Position numbers and translations under genes: made by a program. From Acaricomes phytoseiuli DSM 14247 (lineage in GTDB: Bacteria; Actinomycetota; Actinomycetes; Actinomycetales; Micrococcaceae), in contig NZ_AQXM01000050.1 of assembly GCF_000376245.1 (NCBI RefSeq), positions 1 to 64,000 on the forward strand: DNA of 64,000 bases, written 5' to 3'. The notes below the pieces were generated by a model. It was not told the DNA's origin. It made no database searches and saw only the letters and a list, made by a program, of their open reading frames with translations. Of this stretch, positions 45,472 through 53,678 are shown one piece after another; position 1 is the first letter of the stretch, and each line of letters starts with the position of its first letter.

Positions 45472-45984
45472 GTGAGAACAGGGCCCGGTGCCGAGAATCT
45501 ACTTGCGGCAGGGAGCGCTACCCCAGCCAGTGTCCCGATTCAACTGCAGATGCTGGATCCCGATCTCGAGCCGCCCAGCTATGCGCACCCCGGAGACGCC
45601 GGTGCGGATCTGCGGGCCAGGGCAGATGTTGACCTTTCACCAGGGGAGCGGGTGCTCGTGCCCACCGGGGTTGCCATCGCTCTGCCGGAAGGCTATGTCG
45701 CCCTGCTCCATCCCCGTTCCGGGCTCGCCACCAAACACGGCCTGACTATCGTTAATGCTCCGGGGACCGTGGACGCCGGATACCGCGGCGAGATTGCTGT
45801 GACCTTGTTGAATACTGACAGCAGCAGCTCGATCAGCTTGCGCCGCGGAGATAGAATTGCGCAGATGGTGATCCAGCGGGTTGAGCTGGCTGAGTTCGTA
45901 CCGGTATCCGAATTGCCGCAGTCAGTACGCGGCGCAGGCGGGTTCGGCTCGACCGGCGGGTTCGCTACTACCGAGACACAGTAG
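45472..45984 (+). CDS. dut: dUTP diphosphatase (dUTPase)
   Basis: It hydrolyses dUTP to dUMP, keeping uracil out of DNA and feeding thymidylate synthesis. All trimeric dUTPase motifs are present in order: AGADLRA, HPRSGLATKHG, GTVDAGYRGEI (with the catalytic Asp), RGDRIAQMVI and the C-terminal RGAGGFGSTG arm. The family normally has about 150 residues. GTG 45472 gives 170 residues and has GGAGGAG directly upstream; GTG 45448 and ATG 45457/45460 are in frame and possible. The first 24 residues do not look conserved. Confidence 0.95.
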   Translation: MRTGPGAENLLAAGSATPASVPIQLQMLDPDLEPPSYAHPGDAGADLRARADVDLSPGERVLVPTGVAIALPEGYVALLHPRSGLATKHGLTIVNAPGTVDAGYRGEIAVTLLNTDSSSSISLRRGDRIAQMVIQRVELAEFVPVSELPQSVRGAGGFGSTGGFATTETQ

Positions 45985-46039
45985 CTTTTTTTGATGTTTA
46001 CTTCCTGATTTCGTTTCGATTCTCCGAGGAGTGACCCAG

Positions 46040-46825
46040 ATGGCATTCGGACGCCGCAAGCGCCAGGCGACGAAAGATCATTCCGTCGCGCATTCAGAAC
46101 GTCAGGAGCAGGATTCTCCTTCTGCTTATGAATCTGCGGGTCTCATTGACCTGAGCGCACTGCCCGATCCTGCGGATACCGCCTATGAGCGCAGCAGCCA
46201 CGGCCCTTTCGATGTCGATGAAGTCAGCGCCGTAACGGCTTTCCTTGATTTAGGCGCGCTGCGGATAGCCCCGCATGAAAGACTGCAGCTCCGCTTGGAG
46301 ATCGAGGAGAGTACCCAGCGGGTGATCGCCGTGACCCTGGACCTGGACGGTTCAAGCCTCCAGCTGCAGGCTTTTGCCGCTCCGCGTAGTGAAGGCCTCT
46401 GGTTGGAGATCCAGGAGCAAATCAGCCAGTCCGTCGCAGCGCAGGGCGGAAGCACTGAAGGTTTAGAGGGAACGTTCGGCACCGAGATCCTCGCGAAACT
46501 CCCGGCGCAGGCGATGGACGGCTCCGCCGGGTACCGGGTAGCGCGCTTCATCGGCGTAGACGGCCCACGCTGGTTCCTGCGCGGGGTGCTCGGCGGTCCC
46601 GCCGCAGTGGATCGTGAGGCTGCAGCGGAACTGGAGAGACTCTTCCGGTCAACTGTGGTGGTCCGTGATGACACTCCTATGCCGCCACGGGATCTGTTGC
46701 CACTGCGGCTGCCGAAGGACGCGGTAGCCGGCGGTGCGTCGGGCGAGGCGCCAGAATCAGAAGAGTCCGAGGAAAAGCAGAAACCGGGTTTCGAACCACC
46801 TCGCCGTGGTCCGGAGATTACTTAG
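46040..46825 (+). CDS. DUF3710 family protein
   Basis: A 261-residue cytoplasmic protein of unknown function found across actinobacteria next to dut. It begins with the basic MAFGRRKRQ, then an acidic linker and the conserved SSHGPFDVDEV motif (about 51-61). A DLGALRIAP block, QAFAAPRSEGLWLEIQEQI and RFIGVDGPRWFLRGVLGGPAA (about 176-196) follow, the strongest family signature. The C-terminus is disordered. GAGGAG lies at good spacing before ATG 46040. The next gene starts ten bases after the stop, so it heads an operon with the OB-fold and DUF3159 genes. Confidence 0.9.
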   Translation: MAFGRRKRQATKDHSVAHSERQEQDSPSAYESAGLIDLSALPDPADTAYERSSHGPFDVDEVSAVTAFLDLGALRIAPHERLQLRLEIEESTQRVIAVTLDLDGSSLQLQAFAAPRSEGLWLEIQEQISQSVAAQGGSTEGLEGTFGTEILAKLPAQAMDGSAGYRVARFIGVDGPRWFLRGVLGGPAAVDREAAAELERLFRSTVVVRDDTPMPPRDLLPLRLPKDAVAGGASGEAPESEESEEKQKPGFEPPRRGPEIT

Positions 46826-46834
46826 ATCGGCTGA

Positions 46835-47224
46835 ATGAACGAGGCTATGACGAGACGCACTTCAGTATCACCGCAGCCCGCGGTGCTCTGCCGCTTCGAT
46901 CAGCTACCGGCAAGAGGCCGAGTGCTGTGTCGCGGTTATGTGGAATCGATTACGTTCCAGCCCGTGAATGCCCCGCCGGAGTTCTCGGCGATTCTGAGCG
47001 AAGCGAGCGATGCGGATTCAGAGGCCCCTGCACACCGTGCGGGGAAGCTGCGGCTGCGTCTGGTGTGGCTGGGGCAGCGCGCCGTACCCGGAATCGCGAC
47101 AGGCACCACCTTGCGCTTTCAAGGGATGCTTTTGCAACGGGACGGGCTGCCCACGGTTTTCAACCCCCGTTACGAGATCATCAGCCATACTGAGCCTCAG
47201 CGGCGTTCAGGGAACCGCCGATGA
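46835..47224 (+). CDS. OB-fold nucleic-acid-binding-like protein
   Basis: A 129-residue protein. The sequence ARGRVLCRGYVESITFQP followed by alternating strands (LRLRLVWLGQR, TTLRFQGMLLQRDGLPTVFNPRYEII) is the pattern of a compact OB-fold, similar to proteins next to DUF3159 in other actinobacteria. No catalytic residue is evident. The start is ATG 46835, with ATG 46847 as an alternative. Its stop overlaps the DUF3159 start (ATGA), so translation is coupled. Confidence 0.78.
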   Translation: MNEAMTRRTSVSPQPAVLCRFDQLPARGRVLCRGYVESITFQPVNAPPEFSAILSEASDADSEAPAHRAGKLRLRLVWLGQRAVPGIATGTTLRFQGMLLQRDGLPTVFNPRYEIISHTEPQRRSGNRR

Positions 47225-48015
47225 GCACGCCAGCAGGCCCGCCGCCTGGCGGTTCGGAAAATCAGCCCGAGCCGCGGGATCAGCGCGGTGCAGAGGGTAG
47301 TGCACAGCGCCCGAACTTCGCGGAACTCGCTGAAACATATGCCAGCCGTTCCGGTCTGAGCCGGAACGAGCAAGGGCATATCGACCTCAGAGCCGTGGTC
47401 GGTGGTTGGCGGGGCCTGATGGAGGCGATCCTGCCCGGGCTCGTCTTCCTAGTCAGCTTTATCACAGCCCAGAATCTGATTCTCTCCCTGGTCTTAGCGG
47501 TCAGCGTCGGCGTGATTTTCACGGTGCTACGCCTGATTCAGCGCGGTTCGCTCATGCAGTCGTTCTCGGGGCTGGCCGGGATCGTGATCTGCGCGCTTTT
47601 CTCCGGCAGCACTGGTAAGGCCCTGGACTTCTACATCCCGGGCTTCATCACCAACCTGGTATCGATCACGGTGCTGCTCCTGAGCATCGTGGTGCGCTGG
47701 CCGATCACCGGCATCCTCTTCGGATTCTTGCGCGGTGAGGAAGTCCGCTGGCGCAGCAATCCGCAACGGCTCAGGGCCTACACTTTGGCCGCCTGGATTA
47801 TGGTGACTCTCTTCGTGTTGCGGCTCGTAGTGCAGTACCCGTTGTTCCTAGCGGGGAACCTGCCGGCCCTGGGGGCCACCCGACTGGCTATGGGGGTCCC
47901 GCTCTACGCTTTCGCGCTCTGGCTCGCCTGGATGGTCTCCCGCCCGGCAGCGGTCATCACGAGCGAGGAAGCTGCCAAGGAGAACCGGCAAGCAGCCGAG
48001 GAGCCCCGGGGCTAG
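47221..48015 (+). CDS. DUF3159 family membrane protein
   Basis: A 264-residue membrane protein of unknown function. A soluble, Pro/Glu-rich N-terminus (about 1-60) ends at HIDLRAVVGGWRGLMEAILPGLVFLVSF, the start of the family domain. Five or six membrane segments follow to about residue 245. Conserved polar motifs between helices include GKALDFYIPGFITNL, WPITGILFGFLRGEEVRWR and VVQYPLFLAGNLPALGATRLAMG. Its constant company with the TrkA pair and the importer gene in actinobacteria suggests a transport-related role, which is an inference only. It is convergent with the TrkA genes, seven bases apart. Confidence 0.88.
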   Translation: MSTPAGPPPGGSENQPEPRDQRGAEGSAQRPNFAELAETYASRSGLSRNEQGHIDLRAVVGGWRGLMEAILPGLVFLVSFITAQNLILSLVLAVSVGVIFTVLRLIQRGSLMQSFSGLAGIVICALFSGSTGKALDFYIPGFITNLVSITVLLLSIVVRWPITGILFGFLRGEEVRWRSNPQRLRAYTLAAWIMVTLFVLRLVVQYPLFLAGNLPALGATRLAMGVPLYAFALWLAWMVSRPAAVITSEEAAKENRQAAEEPRG

Positions 48016-48022
48016 GCGTTAG

Positions 48023-48760
48023 CTAGAGGCTGTCGTCTTCCTGGCCCAGCTGCTCGTTCTCAGCCGCCGCAGCAGCCTCGCGTTCGGTGCTGCTGGGCTC
48101 GTAGCCGCCGGAGAGCACCGCACGCAGCTCGTCCTCAGCGGCGATCGTGGTGATGAAGAAGAGCTCATCCCAGCTATCGATGACATCGTCGATGCTCGGC
48201 GTGATCGGCGCCTCGTCCCGCAGGATCGCCACCAGCGTGGTGTCCGCGGGCCAGGCGATGGAGCCGACTCGTGAGCCCACGATTTCCGAATCCTCCGGAA
48301 CCGTGAACTCGACGAGTGAAGAAACACCCGTCTGCAAGGTCAGCAACCGCACCAGATCGCCGATCTCCACGGCTTCCTCGACCAGTGCGGTCATGAGCCG
48401 CGGCGTGTTCACCGCGACATCGACGCCCCAGGAGTCATCGAACATCCAGCCGTTCTTGGGGTTGTTCACCCGGCCCACGGTCCGGCCCACCCCGAACTCG
48501 GTCTTCGCCAGCAGGGAGACCACCAGATTCACCTTGTCATCACCGGTCGCGGAGACCACGACCTCGGCCTCATCGAGTTGGGCCTCGCGTAGCGTGGAGA
48601 TCTCACAGGCATCACCGACGAGCCAGCGCGCCCCGCGGAGCCCGCTGCGCCCGATGACCTCAGGTTTGGGGTCGATGAGCAGCACCTCGTGCCCATGTGC
48701 GAGCAGCTCCCGGGCGATGGAGGAGCCGACGCTGCCGGCTCCGGCGATGACGACCTTCAC
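48023..48760 (-). CDS. TrkA family potassium uptake regulator 2 (CeoC-like)
   Basis: A 245-residue cytoplasmic RCK protein. The N-terminal NAD-binding Rossmann motif is VVIAGAGSVGSSIARELLAHGHEVLLID (about 3-30). The TrkA-C domain covers about 135-215. It is half the size of E. coli TrkA, which carries two RCK units, so the two adjacent genes probably form a hetero-oligomeric ring. The GTG start overlaps the stop of the other trkA gene (GTGA), and GAGGAGG precedes it. The last 30 residues are acidic and probably disordered. Confidence 0.92.
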   Translation of the reverse strand: MKVVIAGAGSVGSSIARELLAHGHEVLLIDPKPEVIGRSGLRGARWLVGDACEISTLREAQLDEAEVVVSATGDDKVNLVVSLLAKTEFGVGRTVGRVNNPKNGWMFDDSWGVDVAVNTPRLMTALVEEAVEIGDLVRLLTLQTGVSSLVEFTVPEDSEIVGSRVGSIAWPADTTLVAILRDEAPITPSIDDVIDSWDELFFITTIAAEDELRAVLSGGYEPSSTEREAAAAAENEQLGQEDDSL

Positions 48761-49434
48761 GATGCCTCCTCGGCTTTCGGTGCGCTGGTGAGTATTTTCT
48801 CGATCTCGGCCTTACGCGCCAGCTCGAGCATCACATGGAGGGTATCGCCCTGCTGATAGCTGGTCTCCTCGCCCGGCAGGATCCCTTCGCCGAAGCGAGT
48901 CAGGAAAGCCACCCGGGATCCACTGGTCTGCTCGATGGCTCTCAGCGAACTACCGATCCAGCCCTGATGCAAAGGCACCTCGGCGAGGATCAGCCGGCCC
49001 GAAGGCTCTCGGTAATCACCGGCGATGGACTGTTCCGGAAGGATTCTGCGCAGGACCTGGTCGGCGCTCCAGCGCACCGCGGCCACCGTGGGAATGCCGA
49101 GGCGCTGATAGATCTCGGCCCGGCCCGGATCATAGATCCGGGCCACGACATGCTCTACGTGGAAAGTCTCCCTGGCCACACGCGTGGCCAGGACATTCGA
49201 GTTATCTCCGCTGGAGACGGCGGCAAAAGCATAAGCCTCTTCGACACCCGCCTGACGCAGGGTCTCCCGGTCGAAACCGACACCGGTGATTTTGCGGCCG
49301 GCGAAGCCACGATGCAGCCTGCGGAAGGCCCGCTCATCCTGGTCGATCACCGCTACGGAGTGCCCCGAATCCTCAAGTGCTTGAGCCAGAGTCGCGCCGA
49401 CTCGGCCGCAACCCATAATCACATAGTGCGCCAC
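48757..49434 (-). CDS. TrkA family potassium uptake regulator 1 (CeoB-like)
   Basis: A 225-residue RCK protein, first gene of the trkA pair. The Rossmann motif is HYVIMGCGRVGATLAQALEDSGHSVAVIDQD (about 3-33), with the acidic residue that contacts NAD ribose. The second domain (about 135-210) has LAEVPLHQGWIGSSLRAIEQ and the closing GDTLHVMLE. GGAGGAG lies about eight bases before the GTG. It is divergent from the KimA-like importer gene, and the two start codons are 73 bases apart. No TrkH or TrkG gene is in the window, so the partner transporter may be that importer. Confidence 0.92.
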   Translation of the reverse strand: MAHYVIMGCGRVGATLAQALEDSGHSVAVIDQDERAFRRLHRGFAGRKITGVGFDRETLRQAGVEEAYAFAAVSSGDNSNVLATRVARETFHVEHVVARIYDPGRAEIYQRLGIPTVAAVRWSADQVLRRILPEQSIAGDYREPSGRLILAEVPLHQGWIGSSLRAIEQTSGSRVAFLTRFGEGILPGEETSYQQGDTLHVMLELARKAEIEKILTSAPKAEEAS

Positions 49435-49495
49435 AGGGAGCTCCTCCTGAACGAAAGACCGGATGGACGATGTCGGTGCTCATTCTAGCTGGGGA

Positions 49496-49501
49496 TACAG
49501 T
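49496..49501 (+). promoter_or_regulatory. -10 element of a leaderless promoter (importer gene)
   Basis: TACAGT is followed by AGGGAG and then GTG 49508. The start of transcription would fall on the first base of the start codon. The AGGGAG in the gap is too close to act as a normal ribosome binding site. Confidence 0.45.
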
Positions 49502-49507
49502 AGGGAG

Positions 49508-51487
49508 GTGCTGACGTTTTTCAACGCCCTGAAACGCGTTGTCGTAGGGAAGCCGTTCCGCAACGACCGGATGGCTCAGACCTTGCTCCCCAAGCGCACC
49601 GCCTTGCCGGTCTTCGCTTCTGACGCGCTCTCTTCGGTGGCCTACGCACCGGACGAGATCCTGCTGACCCTGGCTCTCGCCGGGGCCACCGCGGTCACCA
49701 TCTCGCCTTGGGTCGGCCTGGCCGTGATGATCGTCATGGCGACGGTGATCGCCTCCTACCGGCAGAACGTGCACGCTTACCCTTCAGGCGGTGGCGACTA
49801 CGAGATCGCCAATGTGAACCTCGGGAAGGGTGCGGGGCTCACTGTGGCCTCGGCTCTGCTCGTGGATTATGTGCTGACCGTCTCGGTGTCGATCTCCGCC
49901 GCAGCCAATTACCTCGCCACCGCGGTCCCGGTGCTGCACGGCAGTCAGATGTGGATCGCGCTGACCGGCGTTGCGGTCCTCGCCCTCGTCAATCTCCGGG
50001 GCGTCCGCGAAGCCGGCAGTTTCTTCGCGATCCCCACCTATATCTTCATGATCTGCATTCTGTGCATGAGCGCCGTGGGCCTGGTTCAGGCGGTGACCGG
50101 AACGCTCGGTCAAGCACCGAGCGCGCAGTTCGAGATCGTCCCGGTACCCGCCTACGAGCAGGGCCTCGTCGGCCTCGCCGGGGCCTTCCTGCTGCTGCGG
50201 GCTTTCTCCTCCGGCGCCGCAGCCCTGACCGGAGTCGAGGCGATCAGCAACGGTGTGCCGACGTTCCGCAAGCCCAAATCGAAGAATGCGGCGAGCACTC
50301 TGTTCCTGCTGGGCGTCGTTGCGATCTCCATGCTCGGCGGGATCATGTTCCTGGCCAATGCCACGGGTGTCCGCATCGTTCAGGATCCCGCGACTGAACT
50401 CCTGATCAACGGTCAGCCGCCGCCGGCCGACTACATCCAGAACCCGGCGATCTCGCAGATCGCCGCGACGATCTTCGGGCTGGCATCCATTCCCTTCTTC
50501 CTGATCGTGGCGGCCACGGGCACGATCCTGGTCTTCGCCTCGAACACCGCGTTCAACGGGTTCCCGGTGCTCGCCTCGATCCTGGCGCAGGACGGTTACC
50601 TGCCGCGCCAGCTGCGCACCCGGGGCGACCGCCTGACCTTCAGTAATGGCGTGCTCGCACTCGCGGTGGCCTCGATCGTGCTCATCGCGTCCTTCAACGC
50701 GGACGTCACGAAACTGATCCAGCTCTACATCGTGGGTGTCTTCATCTCCTTCACGGCGAGCCAGCTGGGTATGATCCGGCACTGGGGCCGGGAGCTCAAG
50801 CTCGTCAAGGATCGCGCGCGGAAGCGGCGCATCCTCAAATCCCGCACCATCAACACCGTGGGGTTCTGTATGACGCTATCGGTGCTGCTGATCGTGCTGA
50901 TCACCAAATTCGAGCAAGGCGCCTGGATCGCTCTGCTCGCGATGCTGGTGCTTTTCATGATCATGTGGAGCATCCACGTGCACTATCGGAATGTGGCCCG
51001 GGAGCTTGCGGTCAGCGAGGACACCTCTGCGGCCCGGGCGCTGCCCACGAGGGTGCACGCGGTGCTGCTGGTATCGCATGTCCGCAAGCCGATGTTGCGG
51101 GCACTCGCCTATGCCCGCGCATCCCGGCCCTCTCAGCTCGATGCCATCATGGTCGATATCGATGCGGAGGAGACCGCGACCACCGTGGCGGACTGGGAGC
51201 GGCTGCAGATCACGGTTCCGCTGACGGTGCTCGCCAGCCCCTACCGGGAGACGATCCGCCCCATCATGGAATACGTCAAGAACATTCGCCGGGAGTCGCC
51301 GCGGGATCTTGTGGTGGTCTACATCCCGGAGTACGTGGTGGGCAAATGGTGGGAGCAGCTGGTGCACAACCAGACCGCGTTGCGGATCAAGACCAGGCTG
51401 CACTTCGAACCGGGAGTCATGGTTGCCTCGGTGCCCTGGCAGCTCAAATCCTCTGCGGGAGCGCGCCGTTTCCAGGAGCTGGAATGA
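49508..51487 (+). CDS. APC superfamily permease, KimA-like potassium importer
   Basis: A 659-residue membrane protein with about 12 helices and a C-terminal cytoplasmic domain of some 170 residues. Blocks shared, from memory, with Bacillus subtilis KimA are FASDALSSVAYAPDEILL, HAYPSGGGDYEIANVNLG, LLVDYVLTVSVSISA, LRAFSSGAAALTGVEAISN, RGDRLTFSNGVLAL and LYIVGVFISFTASQLGM. KimA is a high-affinity proton/potassium symporter inhibited by c-di-AMP, so potassium import is the likely job here. GTG 49508 gives a family-like N-terminus (VLTFFNALKRVVVGKPF); ATG 49463 would add 15 residues. The stop overlaps the methyltransferase start (ATGA). Confidence 0.85.
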   Translation: MLTFFNALKRVVVGKPFRNDRMAQTLLPKRTALPVFASDALSSVAYAPDEILLTLALAGATAVTISPWVGLAVMIVMATVIASYRQNVHAYPSGGGDYEIANVNLGKGAGLTVASALLVDYVLTVSVSISAAANYLATAVPVLHGSQMWIALTGVAVLALVNLRGVREAGSFFAIPTYIFMICILCMSAVGLVQAVTGTLGQAPSAQFEIVPVPAYEQGLVGLAGAFLLLRAFSSGAAALTGVEAISNGVPTFRKPKSKNAASTLFLLGVVAISMLGGIMFLANATGVRIVQDPATELLINGQPPPADYIQNPAISQIAATIFGLASIPFFLIVAATGTILVFASNTAFNGFPVLASILAQDGYLPRQLRTRGDRLTFSNGVLALAVASIVLIASFNADVTKLIQLYIVGVFISFTASQLGMIRHWGRELKLVKDRARKRRILKSRTINTVGFCMTLSVLLIVLITKFEQGAWIALLAMLVLFMIMWSIHVHYRNVARELAVSEDTSAARALPTRVHAVLLVSHVRKPMLRALAYARASRPSQLDAIMVDIDAEETATTVADWERLQITVPLTVLASPYRETIRPIMEYVKNIRRESPRDLVVVYIPEYVVGKWWEQLVHNQTALRIKTRLHFEPGVMVASVPWQLKSSAGARRFQELE

Positions 51488-52872
51488 ACGGCGCCGCCGT
51501 CGGAGGCGAGCCGGCCGCGTCGGTGCCGGATCGGATCGAGCTGACCGTCGGCCCAGTAGCCCATGGCGGGCATTGCGTGGCACGTTATGAAGGCCGAGTG
51601 GTCTTCGTCCGGCATGCTCTGCCGGGGGAGCGGGTTCTGGCGGCTGTGACCGAGGCCGACCCCGGGGCCGCCTTCTGGCGTGCCGATGCGGCGACGATTC
51701 TGGAGAGCTCACCGCATCGGGTACCGCATTTCTGGCCCGCGGCCGATGCCCAGCTGGCTTACGCCGCCGGCGGTGTGCCGGTGGGTGGTGCTGAATTCGG
51801 CCATATCGCGCTGCTGGAACAGCACCGGCTCAAAGCGCAGGTGCTTGCCGAGCAGCTGCGCAGATTGGCCGGCCAGGAATGGGATATTCCGGTTGAAGAT
51901 GTCCCGGTTGCAGGTGCGTCGGTTGAACCAGTGCCGGATCCCGGGCCGACCGATGGCCTCGGCTGGCGCACCAGAGCCGGATTCACGGTGAGCCCGGCGG
52001 GTCGCCTGGGGATGTATGCGCATCGCTCGGAGCGGATCCTGCCGGTTGACGATATGCCGCTGGCGGTTCCGGCGATCCGGGAGCTGGCCAGAGATCTGCA
52101 CGGCCTCGATCTGCATGGCGTGCAGCGTATCGATCTCACGGCCCCCGGAGGGGAGGCCGGCGGCGAGGCCTTCGTGCTGCTCGCCGGGGAGCGCTCCGCC
52201 GCAGCCCGGGTGGCAGCGGAACTGCCGGATGGTACTTCTGCTGCGCATAAATCGGCGAGCCGCGGGATGCACCGGCTGCGCGGACGGAGCTGGGTTTCCG
52301 AAAACGTTGGCGGACGTTATTTCCGGGTCAGCGGAGAGGGGTTCTGGCAGATTCATCGCTCCGCACCGGAACTGCTCAGCGAAGCCGTGCGATCGATGCT
52401 TACTGACGGCTTGGGAGCCGGTCAGCGCGCCGCGGATCTGTATGCGGGTGCGGGCCTGTTCACTGCCTTGCTCGCTGATCTTGTGGGCCCTGCAGGGCGA
52501 GTGCTCTCGATCGAAGGCTCACCGGTGACCAGCAAGGATGCGCGGGGCAATTTCCGCGCTGAAACGCAGGTGATGGTCCGCCCCGGGCGGGTCGACCGGG
52601 TGCTGCGCAGCGCTGTCAGCGAGCTCGGCGGCCGTCTGGACGCCGTGATCTTGGATCCGCCACGAGCGGGTGCGGGCCGCGCCGTGGTCCGCCAAATCGC
52701 CTCCAGCAAGCCCGGAAGGGTGGTCTATGTCTCCTGTGACCCGGCCTCCTTCGCCCGGGATGTGAAGTACTTCGCTGAGGCTGGTTGGCAGCTGAAGCAG
52801 TTGCGGGCCTTCGATCTCTACCCGCACACCCATCATCTGGAGACCGTCGCCCTGCTGGTGCCGGGCGACTGA
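51484..52872 (+). CDS. TRAM-domain class I methyltransferase (RlmD/TrmA-like RNA m5U type)
   Basis: A 462-residue RNA methyltransferase of the TrmA/RumA group. The N-terminal TRAM domain (about 14-72) begins RIELTVGPVAHGGHCVARYEGRVVFVRHALPGE. The Rossmann core shows ADLYAGAGLFTALLADL for SAM binding and ILDPPRAGAG. The catalytic Cys418 lies in VYVSCDPASFARD, where a Cys attacks the uracil ring. The four-cysteine Fe-S cluster motif of RlmD is not evident. ATG 51484 overlaps the importer stop; a longer frame upstream lies inside that gene and is not coding. The target (tRNA or 23S rRNA) cannot be told. Confidence 0.93.
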   Translation: MNGAAVGGEPAASVPDRIELTVGPVAHGGHCVARYEGRVVFVRHALPGERVLAAVTEADPGAAFWRADAATILESSPHRVPHFWPAADAQLAYAAGGVPVGGAEFGHIALLEQHRLKAQVLAEQLRRLAGQEWDIPVEDVPVAGASVEPVPDPGPTDGLGWRTRAGFTVSPAGRLGMYAHRSERILPVDDMPLAVPAIRELARDLHGLDLHGVQRIDLTAPGGEAGGEAFVLLAGERSAAARVAAELPDGTSAAHKSASRGMHRLRGRSWVSENVGGRYFRVSGEGFWQIHRSAPELLSEAVRSMLTDGLGAGQRAADLYAGAGLFTALLADLVGPAGRVLSIEGSPVTSKDARGNFRAETQVMVRPGRVDRVLRSAVSELGGRLDAVILDPPRAGAGRAVVRQIASSKPGRVVYVSCDPASFARDVKYFAEAGWQLKQLRAFDLYPHTHHLETVALLVPGD

Positions 52873-52911
52873 ACCGAGGATGTGTCACCGATCGCCTCTC
52901 AGGATGAATCC

Positions 52912-53601
52912 ATGGATCGCGTGCAGCGCGCGTATGCTGCGCGGGCTGAGGAATATGTCGAGAAGCTCGGTGCCGTGACGGCGATGCATCCGGCCGATAT
53001 CTCGCTGATATCGACTTGGGCGGCACAGTTGCACGGTCCGGTGCTTGACGTCGGCTGCGGGCCGGGACACTGGACGGCTTTCCTGCATCGTGCGCTGCGC
53101 CGTCCACTGGAGGAGCAGCATGGCAGCGGTGTTGCAGAGAACATTTCAGAGACCGCTGCGGGGCAGCCGGTGACTCAGGTGTGCGGAGTCGATATCGTCC
53201 CGGAGTTCCTGGCTCATTCCCGCGCGCAATACCCCGAGGTCGGTTTCCGCTTGGCCTCGGCGCAGCAGCTGGGCGTTCCTAGCGGATCCTTAGGTGGAAT
53301 CCTGGCATGGTACGCACTGATCCATACTCCGCCACCGCAGCTCTATCTCGTGTTCGCCGAATTCGCGCGTGCATTACGGCCAGGAGGTTTGCTTCTCCTG
53401 GGTTATTTCGACGGGGAACAAACAGAGTCTTTCCAACACGCCGTCATCACCGCATATCGGTGGTCGATGCCCGAGCTTCACGAAGAGCTCACCGCTTCCG
53501 GTCTCGAGCTGTGTCAGACCAGCATCAGGAAAGACCCGGGCCAGCGTTCGCACGGTGCGATGATCGCCCGGCGGGGCTCGGCCGTAGCCTCACCACTCTA
53601 G
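52912..53601 (+). CDS. Class I SAM-dependent methyltransferase
   Basis: A 229-residue methyltransferase. SAM-binding motif I is VLDVGCGPGHWTAFLH. The motif II region is VCGVDIVPEFLAHSRAQYP, and a post-II segment, GSLGGILAWYALIHTPPPQL, holds the usual acidic/aromatic position in altered form. RALRPGGLLLLGYFDG is motif III. ATG 52912 has AGGA seven bases upstream; GTG 52882 is the alternative start. It follows the TRAM methyltransferase by 39 bases and may be in the same operon. The substrate is unknown. Confidence 0.88.
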   Translation: MDRVQRAYAARAEEYVEKLGAVTAMHPADISLISTWAAQLHGPVLDVGCGPGHWTAFLHRALRRPLEEQHGSGVAENISETAAGQPVTQVCGVDIVPEFLAHSRAQYPEVGFRLASAQQLGVPSGSLGGILAWYALIHTPPPQLYLVFAEFARALRPGGLLLLGYFDGEQTESFQHAVITAYRWSMPELHEELTASGLELCQTSIRKDPGQRSHGAMIARRGSAVASPL

Positions 53602-53678
53602 GTCTGAGTTCCCCCACCAGAAGTTCATCCCGGGGGATGACAGCAACACCCGAGAGCTTGTCTAAAGTAGTGATCATC

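Noticed and set aside
50965-51483. Upstream extension of the TRAM methyltransferase frame
   Set aside because: The first 173 codons lie inside the importer gene in another frame and are Gly/Arg/His-rich; the real start is the ATG at 51484, where the TRAM domain begins.
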